Part shown: piece by piece, positions 55,912 to 64,000 of the stretch
Position numbering within the stretch: position 1 is the stretch's first letter
Layout: each line of letters opens with the position of its first letter
DNA from: Candidatus Hamiltonella defensa 5AT (Acyrthosiphon pisum)
GTDB lineage: Bacteria; Pseudomonadota; Gammaproteobacteria; Enterobacterales; Enterobacteriaceae
Assembly (NCBI RefSeq): GCF_000021705.1
Contig: NC_012751.1
Location: 310,001-374,000 of the forward strand
Direction of reading: 5' to 3'
Length of the DNA: 64,000 bases
Made by a program: the position numbers and the translations under genes
The notes under the pieces: generated by a model
The model's database searches: none
What the model saw: only the letters and a program-made list of their open reading frames with translations
What the model was told of the DNA's origin: nothing

Positions 55912-56184
55912 CTAGTCTTTAGGTGGAATGTATCCCGAGACATGTACATCCTTACCTTCAAACAAAAACTGAATCATTTCACGCTCTAGTAATGCCCTAT
56001 CTTCGTGATGAATCATGCTCAGCTTTTTTTCATTGATCAGCATAGTCTGTTTGTTTAACCAAAGTGACCAGGCTTCTTGAGATATGTCATCATAAATACG
56101 TCGCCCTATATCCCCTGGATAAATTTGAAAATCCTGTCCAATTGCCTCTTTTTTTAAAAAAGTACAAAAAATAGTTCTACTCAT
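55912..56184 (-). CDS. yggX: Fe(II) trafficking protein YggX
   Basis: YggX is a small cytoplasmic protein linked to protection of Fe-S clusters from oxidative damage. The 90-residue sequence begins SRTIFCTFLKKEAIGQDFQIYPGD-like, with the conserved cysteine near residue 7 and WSLWLNKQTMLINEKKL. It overlaps the mutY end by eight bases, so the two are coupled. Confidence 0.94.
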   Translation of the reverse strand: MSRTIFCTFLKKEAIGQDFQIYPGDIGRRIYDDISQEAWSLWLNKQTMLINEKKLSMIHHEDRALLEREMIQFLFEGKDVHVSGYIPPKD

Positions 56185-57271
56185 ATCTGTTTTCCCTTTT
56201 TTTATTTTTATGCGAGCATTTTTTATTGTTCATATTCAGCTGTAGTAGCAAACGTTTCACCGGAGCCGCCAATCCTATTGATGGAGGCTCAGATAAGTGA
56301 TACCAAAGACCTCTTTCCTTCTCCATACATCTGTTGTTTAAGCCTTTTGTTTTGAGTAAAAAAGGCAGAATATCTAAATGAAAATGTGTGAAAGTGTGAC
56401 GAAAGCGCGCCAGAGGAGATAAATCTTCTTCTTTCAGCCCACGAATGTTCAACCAAAGAGCGAGCTCTGAAGCTTTGTTAAACTCTGGAAAACAAAATAA
56501 ACCACCCCATAAGCCGATAGGTGGGCGTTGTTCAAGCCAAATCTGTTCTCCATTTTGTATCAAAAGAAAATACGCGGTTTTTTCAGGGCGTATTTTTTTA
56601 GGTTTTTTAGCAGGATAATCAGCCCAGCTGTGATTCGCAAAGGCCAAGCAACCGATCTGTAGCGGGCAAATCGTGCATTTAGGCGTAGAGCGAGTACATA
56701 TCATCGCGCCAAGATCCATCATCGCTTGATTAAATGCCGCAGCATCAGAAAGCAACATCCTTTCTTCACTGAGGTTCCATAATGTTTGCTCCACTTCTTT
56801 TTTGTTTGGCCAACCCTCTATTGCATAACAGCGGGCCAATACTCTTTTCACATTTCCATCCAGAATAGGAAAAGATTGCCCCATCGCCAACGACAAAATA
56901 GCACCGGCGGTCGATCGGCCAATACCTGGTAATGCAATGATATCTGAAAAAGCCAAAGGAAATTGCCCTTGATGTTGAGCAAAGATCGTTTGGGCGGCCT
57001 TATGCAAATTTCGCGCACGAGCATAATACCCCAGACCTGTCCATAGATGTAATACTTCATCTAAAGAGGCTTGAGCGAGGGCTTTGATATTTGGGAAGCG
57101 CGTCACAAAACGCTGAAAATAAGGGATCACGGTTACAACCTGTGTTTGTTGCAACATGACTTCCGAAAGCCATACACGATAAGGGGTTTTATTTAATTGC
57201 CATGGCAAAGTTTTCCGGCCATGTTGGTGATACCAGTTAACTAACATTTCTGAAAATTTTTTTGCCTGCAT
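56177..57271 (-). CDS. mutY: A/G-specific adenine glycosylase MutY
   Basis: MutY removes adenine mispaired with 8-oxoguanine. The 364 residues show WLSEVMLQQTQV with the catalytic glutamate (about 37), the helix-hairpin-helix LPGIGRSTAGAILS, the catalytic aspartate in FPILDGNVKRVLAR, and the Fe-S cluster cysteines C-x6-C-x2-C-x5-C in CTRSTPKCTICPLQIGC. A C-terminal NUDIX-like domain follows (about 230-350). It is divergent from trmB. Intact, so the local decay is not explained by loss of this repair enzyme. Confidence 0.96.
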   Translation of the reverse strand: MQAKKFSEMLVNWYHQHGRKTLPWQLNKTPYRVWLSEVMLQQTQVVTVIPYFQRFVTRFPNIKALAQASLDEVLHLWTGLGYYARARNLHKAAQTIFAQHQGQFPLAFSDIIALPGIGRSTAGAILSLAMGQSFPILDGNVKRVLARCYAIEGWPNKKEVEQTLWNLSEERMLLSDAAAFNQAMMDLGAMICTRSTPKCTICPLQIGCLAFANHSWADYPAKKPKKIRPEKTAYFLLIQNGEQIWLEQRPPIGLWGGLFCFPEFNKASELALWLNIRGLKEEDLSPLARFRHTFTHFHLDILPFLLKTKGLNNRCMEKERGLWYHLSEPPSIGLAAPVKRLLLQLNMNNKKCSHKNKKRENRYE

Positions 57272-57396
57272 CCCAATTGGTATCCAACCAATAAACTCAA
57301 TGAGTTCAAATCATACCGTTTTTTTCTGATATTGCAGCATAGAGTCTTGAAACTGTAAACTGGCGCTTTTTTTATTTCTCAAAGATAAAACACAAT

Positions 57397-58122
57397 ATGT
57401 TATCAATTTTAAAAGAAACAGAGGCGTTACGACCCATCCGTAGTTTTGTACGTCGTCAGGGGCGTTTAACAAAAGCGCAAAAATGGGCTTTAGATCAATA
57501 CTGGCCCCAAATGGGTGTGGACTACCAAAACAGCTTGATTGACACGACTCAATTATTTAGGCGCAAAGCGCCACTTGTATTAGAAATCGGTTTTGGTATG
57601 GGGGATTCTCTGGTCACTACAGCGACACTGAACCCAGAACAGGATTTTTTAGGGGTGGAAGTTCATATACCTGGCATAGGCGCCTGTTTGAGATCAGCTC
57701 ATGCCGCCCATGTGACGAATGTGCGAATTATTTGTCATGACGCCGTTGAGGTACTCAAACATATGATTGCAGATCATTCTCTAGAAAAAGTGCAATTATT
57801 CTTCCCTGATCCATGGCATAAAGCACGACATCATAAAAGGCGTATTGTACAACGCCCTTTTCTAGAGTTGGTGAAACGCAAATTAAAAGTGGGAGGATGG
57901 TGTCACATGGCGACCGATTGGCAGCCTTATGCCGAACATATGCTCAAAGTTATTTCAACGATCGACGGTTACAAAAACCTTTCTGTTAGTGAGGACTATG
58001 TAGAACGACCTGAATCAAGACCTTTAACCAAATTTGAAACCAGAGGTAAAAAACTAGGTCATGGTGTTTGGGATTTGGTATTTGAAAAAATAACTAAAGA
58101 AAGCCTGAAAAAGGGGGAGTAA
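57397..58122 (+). CDS. trmB: tRNA (guanine-N7)-methyltransferase TrmB
   Basis: TrmB methylates G46 in the variable loop of tRNAs. The 241-residue protein shows the SAM-binding VLEIGFGMGDSLV, LGVEVHIPGIGACL and the catalytic region LFFPDPWHKARHHKRR, ending TKFETRGKKLGHGVWDL. It is divergent from mutY, as in E. coli. No strong ribosome binding site is seen before ATG 57397. Confidence 0.95.
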   Translation: MLSILKETEALRPIRSFVRRQGRLTKAQKWALDQYWPQMGVDYQNSLIDTTQLFRRKAPLVLEIGFGMGDSLVTTATLNPEQDFLGVEVHIPGIGACLRSAHAAHVTNVRIICHDAVEVLKHMIADHSLEKVQLFFPDPWHKARHHKRRIVQRPFLELVKRKLKVGGWCHMATDWQPYAEHMLKVISTIDGYKNLSVSEDYVERPESRPLTKFETRGKKLGHGVWDLVFEKITKESLKKGE

Positions 58123-58128
58123 AAAATT

Positions 58129-58204
58129 TGGCTCCTCTGACTGGATTCGAACCAGTGACATACGGATTAACAGTCCGCCGTTCTACCAACTGAACTACAG
58201 AGGA
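58129..58204 (-). tRNA. tRNA-Asn (GUU)
   Basis: The 76-base sequence folds as tRNA-Asn: acceptor TCCTCTG with CAGAGGA, D arm GTTC-AGTTGGTA-GAAC, anticodon GTT in GGACTGTTAATCC, T arm CTGGTTCGAATCCAG, and an encoded GCCA end. All stems pair. It lies just past trmB on the opposite strand. Confidence 0.97.
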
Positions 58205-58329
58205 ATAGATTGAACGAGGCGCATGATATCCAGTCGCTTTTGTACTGTCAACGCTAAATTATGGCAAGAAATTTAAATATAAATTGAGGCTCAATAGTTT
58301 AATGATGACAGATCGGTTTTATTTTCATC

Positions 58330-59202
58330 TTAATCTTGCCAGTTATTATCCAAGGCATAACGATAAAGCGCATTTTTTTTGACATGATGAATTTTAGAGG
58401 TCAAAGCCGCTGATTTTTTGATGGAAAGCTCAGAATGTAATAAACGAAAAGTTTCTAATGCCGCATGAGGCAAAGAATTGTCGGATTTGATTCGATGGCC
58501 TTCCATGATAAGCACCATTTCCCCACGATGACGATTTTTATCCTCTTTTATCCAATTGAGTAATTGTTGAACAGGCGCCCCATAAATCGATTCCCAAGTT
58601 TTAGTGAGCTCCCGAGCAAGCACCACATAACGTTCTTCCCCAAATATTGAGGCCATATCTTGTAAACTGTCGAGTATACGATGGGGTGATTCATAAAAAA
58701 TCAGGGTCCTCTTTTCTTCAATTAATGCCTTGAGCGCGTTTTGACGCGATGGAGCTTTTGACGGTAAAAATCCTTCATAACAAAAACGATCTGAAGCAAT
58801 TCCTGAAGCAGATAACGCCGCAATCGCAGCGCAAGCCCCAGGTAATGGCACAACACGAATGCCTTCCTCTCTGCAACTGCGAACCAGGTGATAACCCGGA
58901 TCACTGATTAATGGTGTGCCCGCATCCGAAACCAGCGCAATACTCTGACCATTTTTTAATTTTTCAAGCAAGACACCTGTTTTTTGATGTTCGTTATTGT
59001 CATGCAATGCAAATAGCCGAGTGGCCTTAATATTAAAATGCTTTAGTAAAAGACCTGTATGACGGGTGTCTTCTGCTGCAATCAGATCAACATGATTTAG
59101 TACACTTAAAGCTCGATGTGTGATATCCCCTAAATTCCCGATGGGGGTGGCAATGACATAAAACGTGGAAGCAAAAACGATTTGCTCATTATATTGATGC
59201 AT
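58330..59202 (-). CDS. rsmI: 16S rRNA 2'-O-methyltransferase RsmI
   Basis: RsmI methylates the ribose of C1402 in 16S rRNA, near the decoding centre. The 290 residues show the tetrapyrrole-methylase fold: FYVIATPIGNLGDIT, AEDTRHTGLLLKHF, ALVSDAGTPLISDPGY, PLPGACAAIAALSASG and FYESPHRI. The C-terminal helical HTH-like domain is present (KSAALTSKIHHVKKNALY). Its usual neighbour yraM/lpoA is not here. Confidence 0.94.
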   Translation of the reverse strand: MHQYNEQIVFASTFYVIATPIGNLGDITHRALSVLNHVDLIAAEDTRHTGLLLKHFNIKATRLFALHDNNEHQKTGVLLEKLKNGQSIALVSDAGTPLISDPGYHLVRSCREEGIRVVPLPGACAAIAALSASGIASDRFCYEGFLPSKAPSRQNALKALIEEKRTLIFYESPHRILDSLQDMASIFGEERYVVLARELTKTWESIYGAPVQQLLNWIKEDKNRHRGEMVLIMEGHRIKSDNSLPHAALETFRLLHSELSIKKSAALTSKIHHVKKNALYRYALDNNWQD

Positions 59203-59415
59203 TTTTTATCCCAAAAAATATATCGTAAAATAATTATTATTTTTAATAAATAAAATATGATTAATAATAAAAAAATTTTTTAAGATGATTCGAAATAACA
59301 TGTTTTTCGCCATTAAAAAAAGCAAATGAATGAAAAAAATCGATCATGGTTTCAAAAATATAAAAACACCCTGCAATATATTGAGCTCAATTTCAAAAAG
59401 TCTCTAAGGAGATGC

Positions 59416-60663
59416 ATGTTTTATAGGGCATATTTTAAATCGAAGCCGATGATTAAGGTTTTATGCCCCTTTTTTTTATTGGGCATTTCCCTGTTAGCCT
59501 CCTCTTTTTTGGGAGCCTCTGATCTATTGCTCTATAAAAAAAACAGTGACAAAAAAGTACAACTTGAAACACTTCAACAGGAAATCGAAAAAAAAGAAAA
59601 AACGGTTCAGGAGAAACAGAAAAAACGGCATCAATTATTGAGTCAATTAAAAAAACAAGAAAAAGAGATTGAAAAACTGAAGCGAACATTAGCTCTTTCA
59701 AAAAACGCCATAAATAAAATCAATGAAGAAATCACTGAATTTTCAGAGTCTATTGATGCCTTAAAAAACAGCCTGAAAGCACAACAGTTGATGCTTGCTC
59801 AACAACTCGATTTTGCTTTTAAGCAAGGGAAAACGCACGGTGTACAATTTTTATTAAAAGGTGAAGAAAGCCACCTTTCTCGGCGTGTGCTTGCCTATAT
59901 AGATTATTTGAATCAGGCCCGAGTCAACTCTGTTAATGAGTTAAAAAATACTCAAATCAATTTAAGCGAAAAAAAAAGCATATTAATAAAGAAAAAAAAT
60001 CAACAGAACACATTATTAGATCAGCAAAAAACGCAACAGATAAAATTTAAAAAAATTTCGCGGGCACATGAAAAAAATTTATCATTATTAGAATCCTCTA
60101 TTGAAAAGGAGAAGATCTCTCTTGATCATTTGAAATCATATGAAACACAATTGATAAATGCCATCCTCAAGGCACAACGAGAAGCTCACATTCGTCATGA
60201 ATATGAAGAAAAAAAAGGCAAGAAATATCAGCCTAATAATCGTGAGCGTTTTCTCGTATCTCTCACCTCAGGAATAGGAGCACCCAAAGGGAAAATAAGC
60301 TGGCCCGTAAAAGGCACTCTGCTTCATCATTTTGGTGAATCACTACAGGGTGAACTGCGTTGGAAAGGGATGGTCATTGCCACAAATGAAGGTGAACCCG
60401 TAAAAGCCATCGCTGATGGCTATGTTTTATTGGCTGATTGGCTACAGGGATACGGTCTGGTGGTAGTCATAGAGCATGGTAAAGGGGACATGAGTTTATA
60501 TGGTTATAATAAAAAAATATTGGTTAAATTAAATACACAGGTGAAAGCAGGGCAAACCATCACGTTAGCGGGCAGCAGCCCTTTGGAAGGGAAACCTGCG
60601 CTTTATTTTGAAATACGTCGACAAGGTCAAGCGGTCAATCCACGGCTTTGGCTTAAAAAATAA
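59416..60663 (+). CDS. envC: Murein hydrolase activator EnvC
   Basis: EnvC is a periplasmic factor that activates the amidases AmiA and AmiB at the division septum. It has a hydrophobic export signal (LCPFFLLGISLLASSFLGA), a long coiled coil (about 35-270 of the product) with QQLDFAFKQGKTHGVQFLLKGEES-type helices, and a degenerate LytM domain at the C-terminus with LRWKGMVIATNEGEPVKAIADG and YFEIRRQGQAVNPRLWL. The start is uncertain: ATG 59416 has AAGGAG upstream; ATG 59326 would add 30 residues and ATG 59449 would remove eleven. Confidence 0.9.
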   Translation: MFYRAYFKSKPMIKVLCPFFLLGISLLASSFLGASDLLLYKKNSDKKVQLETLQQEIEKKEKTVQEKQKKRHQLLSQLKKQEKEIEKLKRTLALSKNAINKINEEITEFSESIDALKNSLKAQQLMLAQQLDFAFKQGKTHGVQFLLKGEESHLSRRVLAYIDYLNQARVNSVNELKNTQINLSEKKSILIKKKNQQNTLLDQQKTQQIKFKKISRAHEKNLSLLESSIEKEKISLDHLKSYETQLINAILKAQREAHIRHEYEEKKGKKYQPNNRERFLVSLTSGIGAPKGKISWPVKGTLLHHFGESLQGELRWKGMVIATNEGEPVKAIADGYVLLADWLQGYGLVVVIEHGKGDMSLYGYNKKILVKLNTQVKAGQTITLAGSSPLEGKPALYFEIRRQGQAVNPRLWLKK

Positions 60664-60767
60664 CAACGATTCATTATTCTGTTGATTATTTCATCGTCAA
60701 TATTGTTTGTTCACTTTTTTGATTACCTTACATTGTCATTTCAAATTATAGCCATCAAGGATCTTAA

Positions 60768-61220
60768 ATGATGTTTTTTAGTTCCACTTTCTTTGTTTTA
60801 TTACTATTTGCAATACTGGGTCTAATCAGCAAAAACATGACGTTGAGCATCTCTGTAGTGTGCTTGTTTTTTCTGTCTTTTATTTATCCAAACCTGATTT
60901 TTCCCTGGGTTGAAAAATATGCATTAAAAGCCGGGATCCTCATTTTAACTATCGCTGTGTTAGCGCCGATTGCCAGTGGAAAAATCAATGCGCGGGACAT
61001 TTTTAATTCTTTCACTCACTGGCAATCCATCCTGGGCATTCTCATTGGTGTCTTCGTTTCTTGGTTAGGAGGGCGAGGGGTTTCATTGATGAGTCATCAA
61101 CCTTCAGTGGTGACAGGTTTGCTGGTGGGCACCATTTTAGGTGTGGCGTTTTTTAAAGGCGTGCCTGTGGGACCTTTGATTGCAGCGGGGCTGCTTTCAC
61201 TCGCACTTGGCAAGTTTTAA
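60768..61220 (+). CDS. yeaL: Inner-membrane protein YeaL (DUF441/UPF0756)
   Basis: A 150-residue protein of four membrane segments. It matches E. coli YeaL (148) in FPWVEKYALKAGILILTIAVLAPIASGKI and SWLGGRGVSLMSHQPSVVTGLLVGTILGVAFFKGVPVGPL-type motifs. The function of the family is unknown. AAGGA lies upstream of the ATG at 60768. The tmcA frame starts five bases after its stop, so they may be one transcript. Confidence 0.9.
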   Translation: MMFFSSTFFVLLLFAILGLISKNMTLSISVVCLFFLSFIYPNLIFPWVEKYALKAGILILTIAVLAPIASGKINARDIFNSFTHWQSILGILIGVFVSWLGGRGVSLMSHQPSVVTGLLVGTILGVAFFKGVPVGPLIAAGLLSLALGKF

Positions 61221-61224
61221 TTTA

Positions 61225-63256
61225 GTGAAAACGCAATGGGTCACGCATCAAATAAAAATGCGAGCACAAGGTATCCGTCGTTTATTAATCATCAGCGGCG
61301 ATACGCGCTGGTGCTTAGAAACCGCCGAAGCTTTTTGCCAGTGGTTACAGGGCGATTGGATATGGGTGGGTGACGCTCGTTTAAGCACAGATCCCCTGAT
61401 TGGCACTAAGTCAGTGAAAAAGTTACTGGGCCAAGAACGATTGCATGGCGTTTTTGATGCCACAAAAGGGTTAGATATCGATGCCTTGGCCGTGTTAGCA
61501 GGCGTTCTGAAAGCAGGGAGTTGGTTGTTAATGTTGTTGCCACACTGGGATTCCTGGCACAGGATGCCAGATCGAGATAGCCTTCGTTGGAGCGAGCAAA
61601 AACATCCTATTCCTACCCCTTATTTTATCTCTCATTTTCAAAGGATACTTTTATCTCACCAAGAAGTTGCCTATTGGCGGCAAGGATCGTCACCTCAGCT
61701 CCCCATAGACATAAAACGGCCAAAATGGAGAGCGCCTATAGGGCAGCCAACTTCAGAACAACAAACCATTTTAAATACATTGCTGAGCGCAAAAACGGGC
61801 ACTTGGCTACTGACTGCGGCTCGAGGACGTGGAAAATCGACTTTAGCGGGGATGTTTCTTTCACAATGTTCCGGTGTTTGTTGGGTAACAGCGCCGAGAC
61901 AATCTGCGATTCAAATTTTAAAAAATCACTCTGGTAAAGAGATCACTTTTGTAGCGCCTGATGCACTGTTGAATGACTGTCTGAAACATCAGGTGGACCA
62001 CGTCAATTGGTTGGTGATTGATGAAGCGGCTTCTTTCCCTATTGCGCTCTTATCGAAATTATTAGGCTATTTTCAGCGGATTTTGCTGACCACGACCATA
62101 GATGGCTATGAAGGCACAGGACATGCCTTTGTATTGAAATTATTTTCTCAGTTTCCAAAGGCGCAATGGTTGACTTTAAACCAACCTATACGATGGGCAA
62201 AAAGTGATCCACTAGAGCAGATGTTAAATGAAATAATGATGTTGAATACAATCCCGACTGAGCTCGAAGAGCATCTACCCAAAAAAATCATCGCTTTTAC
62301 GCAATCAGACGAGTTATCTCAACCTCGTTTTTTGCAAGCATTTTATAAGATTGCTCTCTGATGCCCATTATCGGACTTCAACAAGAGATTTACGTCGTCT
62401 TATGGATGCGCCCGGGATGCACTTTTCGGCGACTTTATCCGGAGATTGTATTTTAGCGGTTTTATGGTTAGTCGATGAAGGAGGCTTAGATGAGCGATTA
62501 GCGAGAGAGATTTGGGCTGGACATCGTCGCCCTCCCGGGAGTTTGGTTGCCCAATCATTGTCGGCACACAGTGGGCAGTGGTGGTCACCTACATTACGCT
62601 CAAGACGCATCAGTCGAATTGCTGTCATGGAAAAATATCGCCGGCAAGGCATTGCCAAGCAAATGATCTTATTTGAAATCACACGTGCAAAACAGGCAGG
62701 TTTGGATTTTATTTCTGTCAGTTTTGGTTATGAACGTGAATTAAATGATTTTTGGATGGCCTGTGGATTTAAAGTGGTACGTATAGGATCCCACAATGAC
62801 ACCTGTAGTGGTTGTTGCACGTTGATGGCCATATTCCCACTCAGCCCGGCAGGAGAGCATCTTTATGAAGCCGCAAAAAAACAAATGATTCGAGATGCCC
62901 CGTGGTTAAAAGCGAACTTCCCATTTGTTTTGGAAAAGAAAGAGGAGTCACAAGAACTGAATGAAGAAGATTGGCGTGAGCTCGCAGGTTTTGCTTTTGC
63001 CCACCGCCCCTTATCTGCAAGTTTGGCGTCATTACAACGTTTATTAAAACAACGATGCATAAAAAGCGCTTGTTCTCTTATTCATTTACGCAAGTACTTA
63101 CAAAAACATACATCACAAAGTCACCCCATTGGATCCCTTGATTTCACTGGCCGAAAAGCACTTATTGTCTGTTTGCGAAATGAAGTCAAGCAAGCTGTAT
63201 CTTGTTTAGATAAAGAGAAATCGATTGCCTGGGCAGCTTGGGTGGAAAACAAATAA
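61225..63256 (+). pseudogene. tmcA: tRNA-Met cytidine acetyltransferase TmcA, frameshifted between its two halves
   Basis: TmcA makes N4-acetylcytidine at the wobble base of elongator tRNA-Met. The first frame holds the N-terminal domain and the RNA helicase-like ATPase domain with Walker A TAARGRGKSTLAG, and ends at 62361. A second frame, from about 62345, holds the acetyltransferase domain, with RISRIAVMEKYRRQGIAKQM and LDFISVSFGYE, and the C-terminal tail. Dropping one A near 62352 (AAGATTG to AAGTTG) would join them as FYKLLSDAHYRTS, which parallels VYQLLSGAHYRTS of E. coli. The joined product would be 676 residues. The GTG at 61225 is the likely start. Confidence 0.85.
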
Positions 63257-63415
63257 TTAATGTGGGTTGATTATTTTCAAATTTGTGGCCCTGAACGGCC
63301 AATGCTCTTTGCTAGATATGATACCGATGAGATACAAACAGACAATAGCTCAAAAAAATCTCTCGATTACATCAAGAATTTATGTAGGGAAGTCAGAGAT
63401 TGTCAGGGAGTAAAT

Positions 63416-64000
63416 TTATCCAGAAGCAATCAGCGTCAGTGCTTTTTCAATACGAGCTAATGTTCGGGCTTGACCGATGGCATGGATAGTCAGATGTAAA
63501 GCAGGAGATTGAGCTTGGCCTGTAGCCGCAACCCGTAATGGCATCCCTATTTTTCCCATCCCTATTCCAAGTTCCTTTGCAGTACTTTCAATTGCATTTT
63601 GGATCTCTTCTTTTGCCCATTCAGAAAGAGCAGCCAATTTGATGCGAACCTGTGACAAAGGCTCATATGCCTGCGCTCGCAGGTGTTTTTTTGCTGCATT
63701 TTCATCAAATTGTTCGAACTCCTCATAAAAATAACGGCAGGATTCAGCCATTTCTTTCAAAGTTTTACAGCGCTCGCCTAGTAATTTGACTATTTCAACC
63801 AATTCAGGGCCTTGATCAGTATTGAATCCTGCTTTTTCAATATGCCAGGCAAGATGTACCGCCACCTCTTCTGTTGGCAAATGATTAATATAATGATGGT
63901 TTAACCAAAGTAATTTTTCTGTATTAAAACTGGCCGCAGATTTACTGACCGCCTCCAGGGTAAAAAGCGTTTTCATCTCATCGACAGAAAAAATTTCCTG
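63416..64000 (-). CDS. gltX: Glutamyl-tRNA synthetase, C-terminal part (runs off the window)
   Basis: Only the last 194 codons or so are inside the window. They show the anticodon-binding domain of GltX: AVSKSAASFNTEKLLWLNHHYIN, KLLGERCKTLKEMAESCRYFYE, and GKIGMPLRVAATGQAQSPAL near the C-terminus. The catalytic domain with HIGH and KMSKS lies beyond the edge. The frame is open to position 64000. It is convergent with tmcA. Confidence 0.95.
   Translation of the reverse strand, partial: QEIFSVDEMKTLFTLEAVSKSAASFNTEKLLWLNHHYINHLPTEEVAVHLAWHIEKAGFNTDQGPELVEIVKLLGERCKTLKEMAESCRYFYEEFEQFDENAAKKHLRAQAYEPLSQVRIKLAALSEWAKEEIQNAIESTAKELGIGMGKIGMPLRVAATGQAQSPALHLTIHAIGQARTLARIEKALTLIASG

Noticed and set aside
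63260..63460. 66-codon plus-strand frame after tmcA
   Set aside because: It overlaps the end of gltX on the other strand, has no ribosome binding site and resembles no known protein.

Overview
The window looks like part of the chromosome of a host-restricted gammaproteobacterium of the Enterobacterales. The housekeeping proteins align almost without gaps to their Escherichia coli and Yersinia counterparts, and the gene order is enterobacterial: leuU-metY-rimP-nusA-infB-rbfA-truB-rpsO-pnp-deaD, ptsH-ptsI-crr, and mutY-yggX-mltC. The DNA is AT-rich with many homopolymer runs. A group II intron is present and several genes are freshly broken. Together this resembles a facultative insect symbiont such as Hamiltonella or Regiella; the genus is an inference.

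Layout. 1-9 kb: purA (partial), ygiM, an ArnT-like membrane glycosyltransferase, tyrP, and nrdAB with a regulatory region carrying a NrdR box and three evenly spaced DnaA boxes. 9.3-20.3 kb: a complete-looking flp-tad adhesive pilus locus read leftward (flp, tadV, rcpCAB, tadZABCDEFG). Its motor ATPase gene tadA is frameshifted by an extra 7-base repeat unit, and its prepilin peptidase gene tadV has a frameshift and a stop. 20.7-25 kb: tolC and the PTS genes ptsH, ptsI, crr. 25-37 kb: deaD, an eroded nlpI remnant, pnp, rpsO, truB, rbfA, infB, nusA, rimP, tRNA-fMet, tRNA-Leu(GAG) and secG. 37.6-40.2 kb: ychF and pabB.

40.2-46.7 kb: the right part of a type II secretion cluster (gspF to gspM, a pilotin-like lipoprotein, and gspO). 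gspI is frameshifted in a poly-A run. gspF is cut on its 5' side by a group II intron (46733-49077) and also carries an internal stop. gspC, gspD and gspE are missing, and the far side of the intron is the rne leader, so the intron appears to mark a deletion junction. 49.3-64 kb: rne, pyrC, erpA, obgE, mltC, yggX, mutY, trmB, tRNA-Asn, rsmI, envC, yeaL, a frameshifted tmcA, and gltX (partial).

The translation, RNA-decay, dNTP and cell-division genes are intact, while decay concentrates in surface secretion machinery (Tad and T2SS), plus nlpI and tmcA. Several lesions sit in short repeats or homopolymers, so some may be reversible or bypassed by slippage. I found no CRISPR array, prophage, toxin gene or obviously new multi-gene system. 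The most interesting signals are the tadA heptamer, the intron-bounded T2SS deletion, the gspI A10 tract, the nrdA control region, and the rpsO leader inverted repeat.
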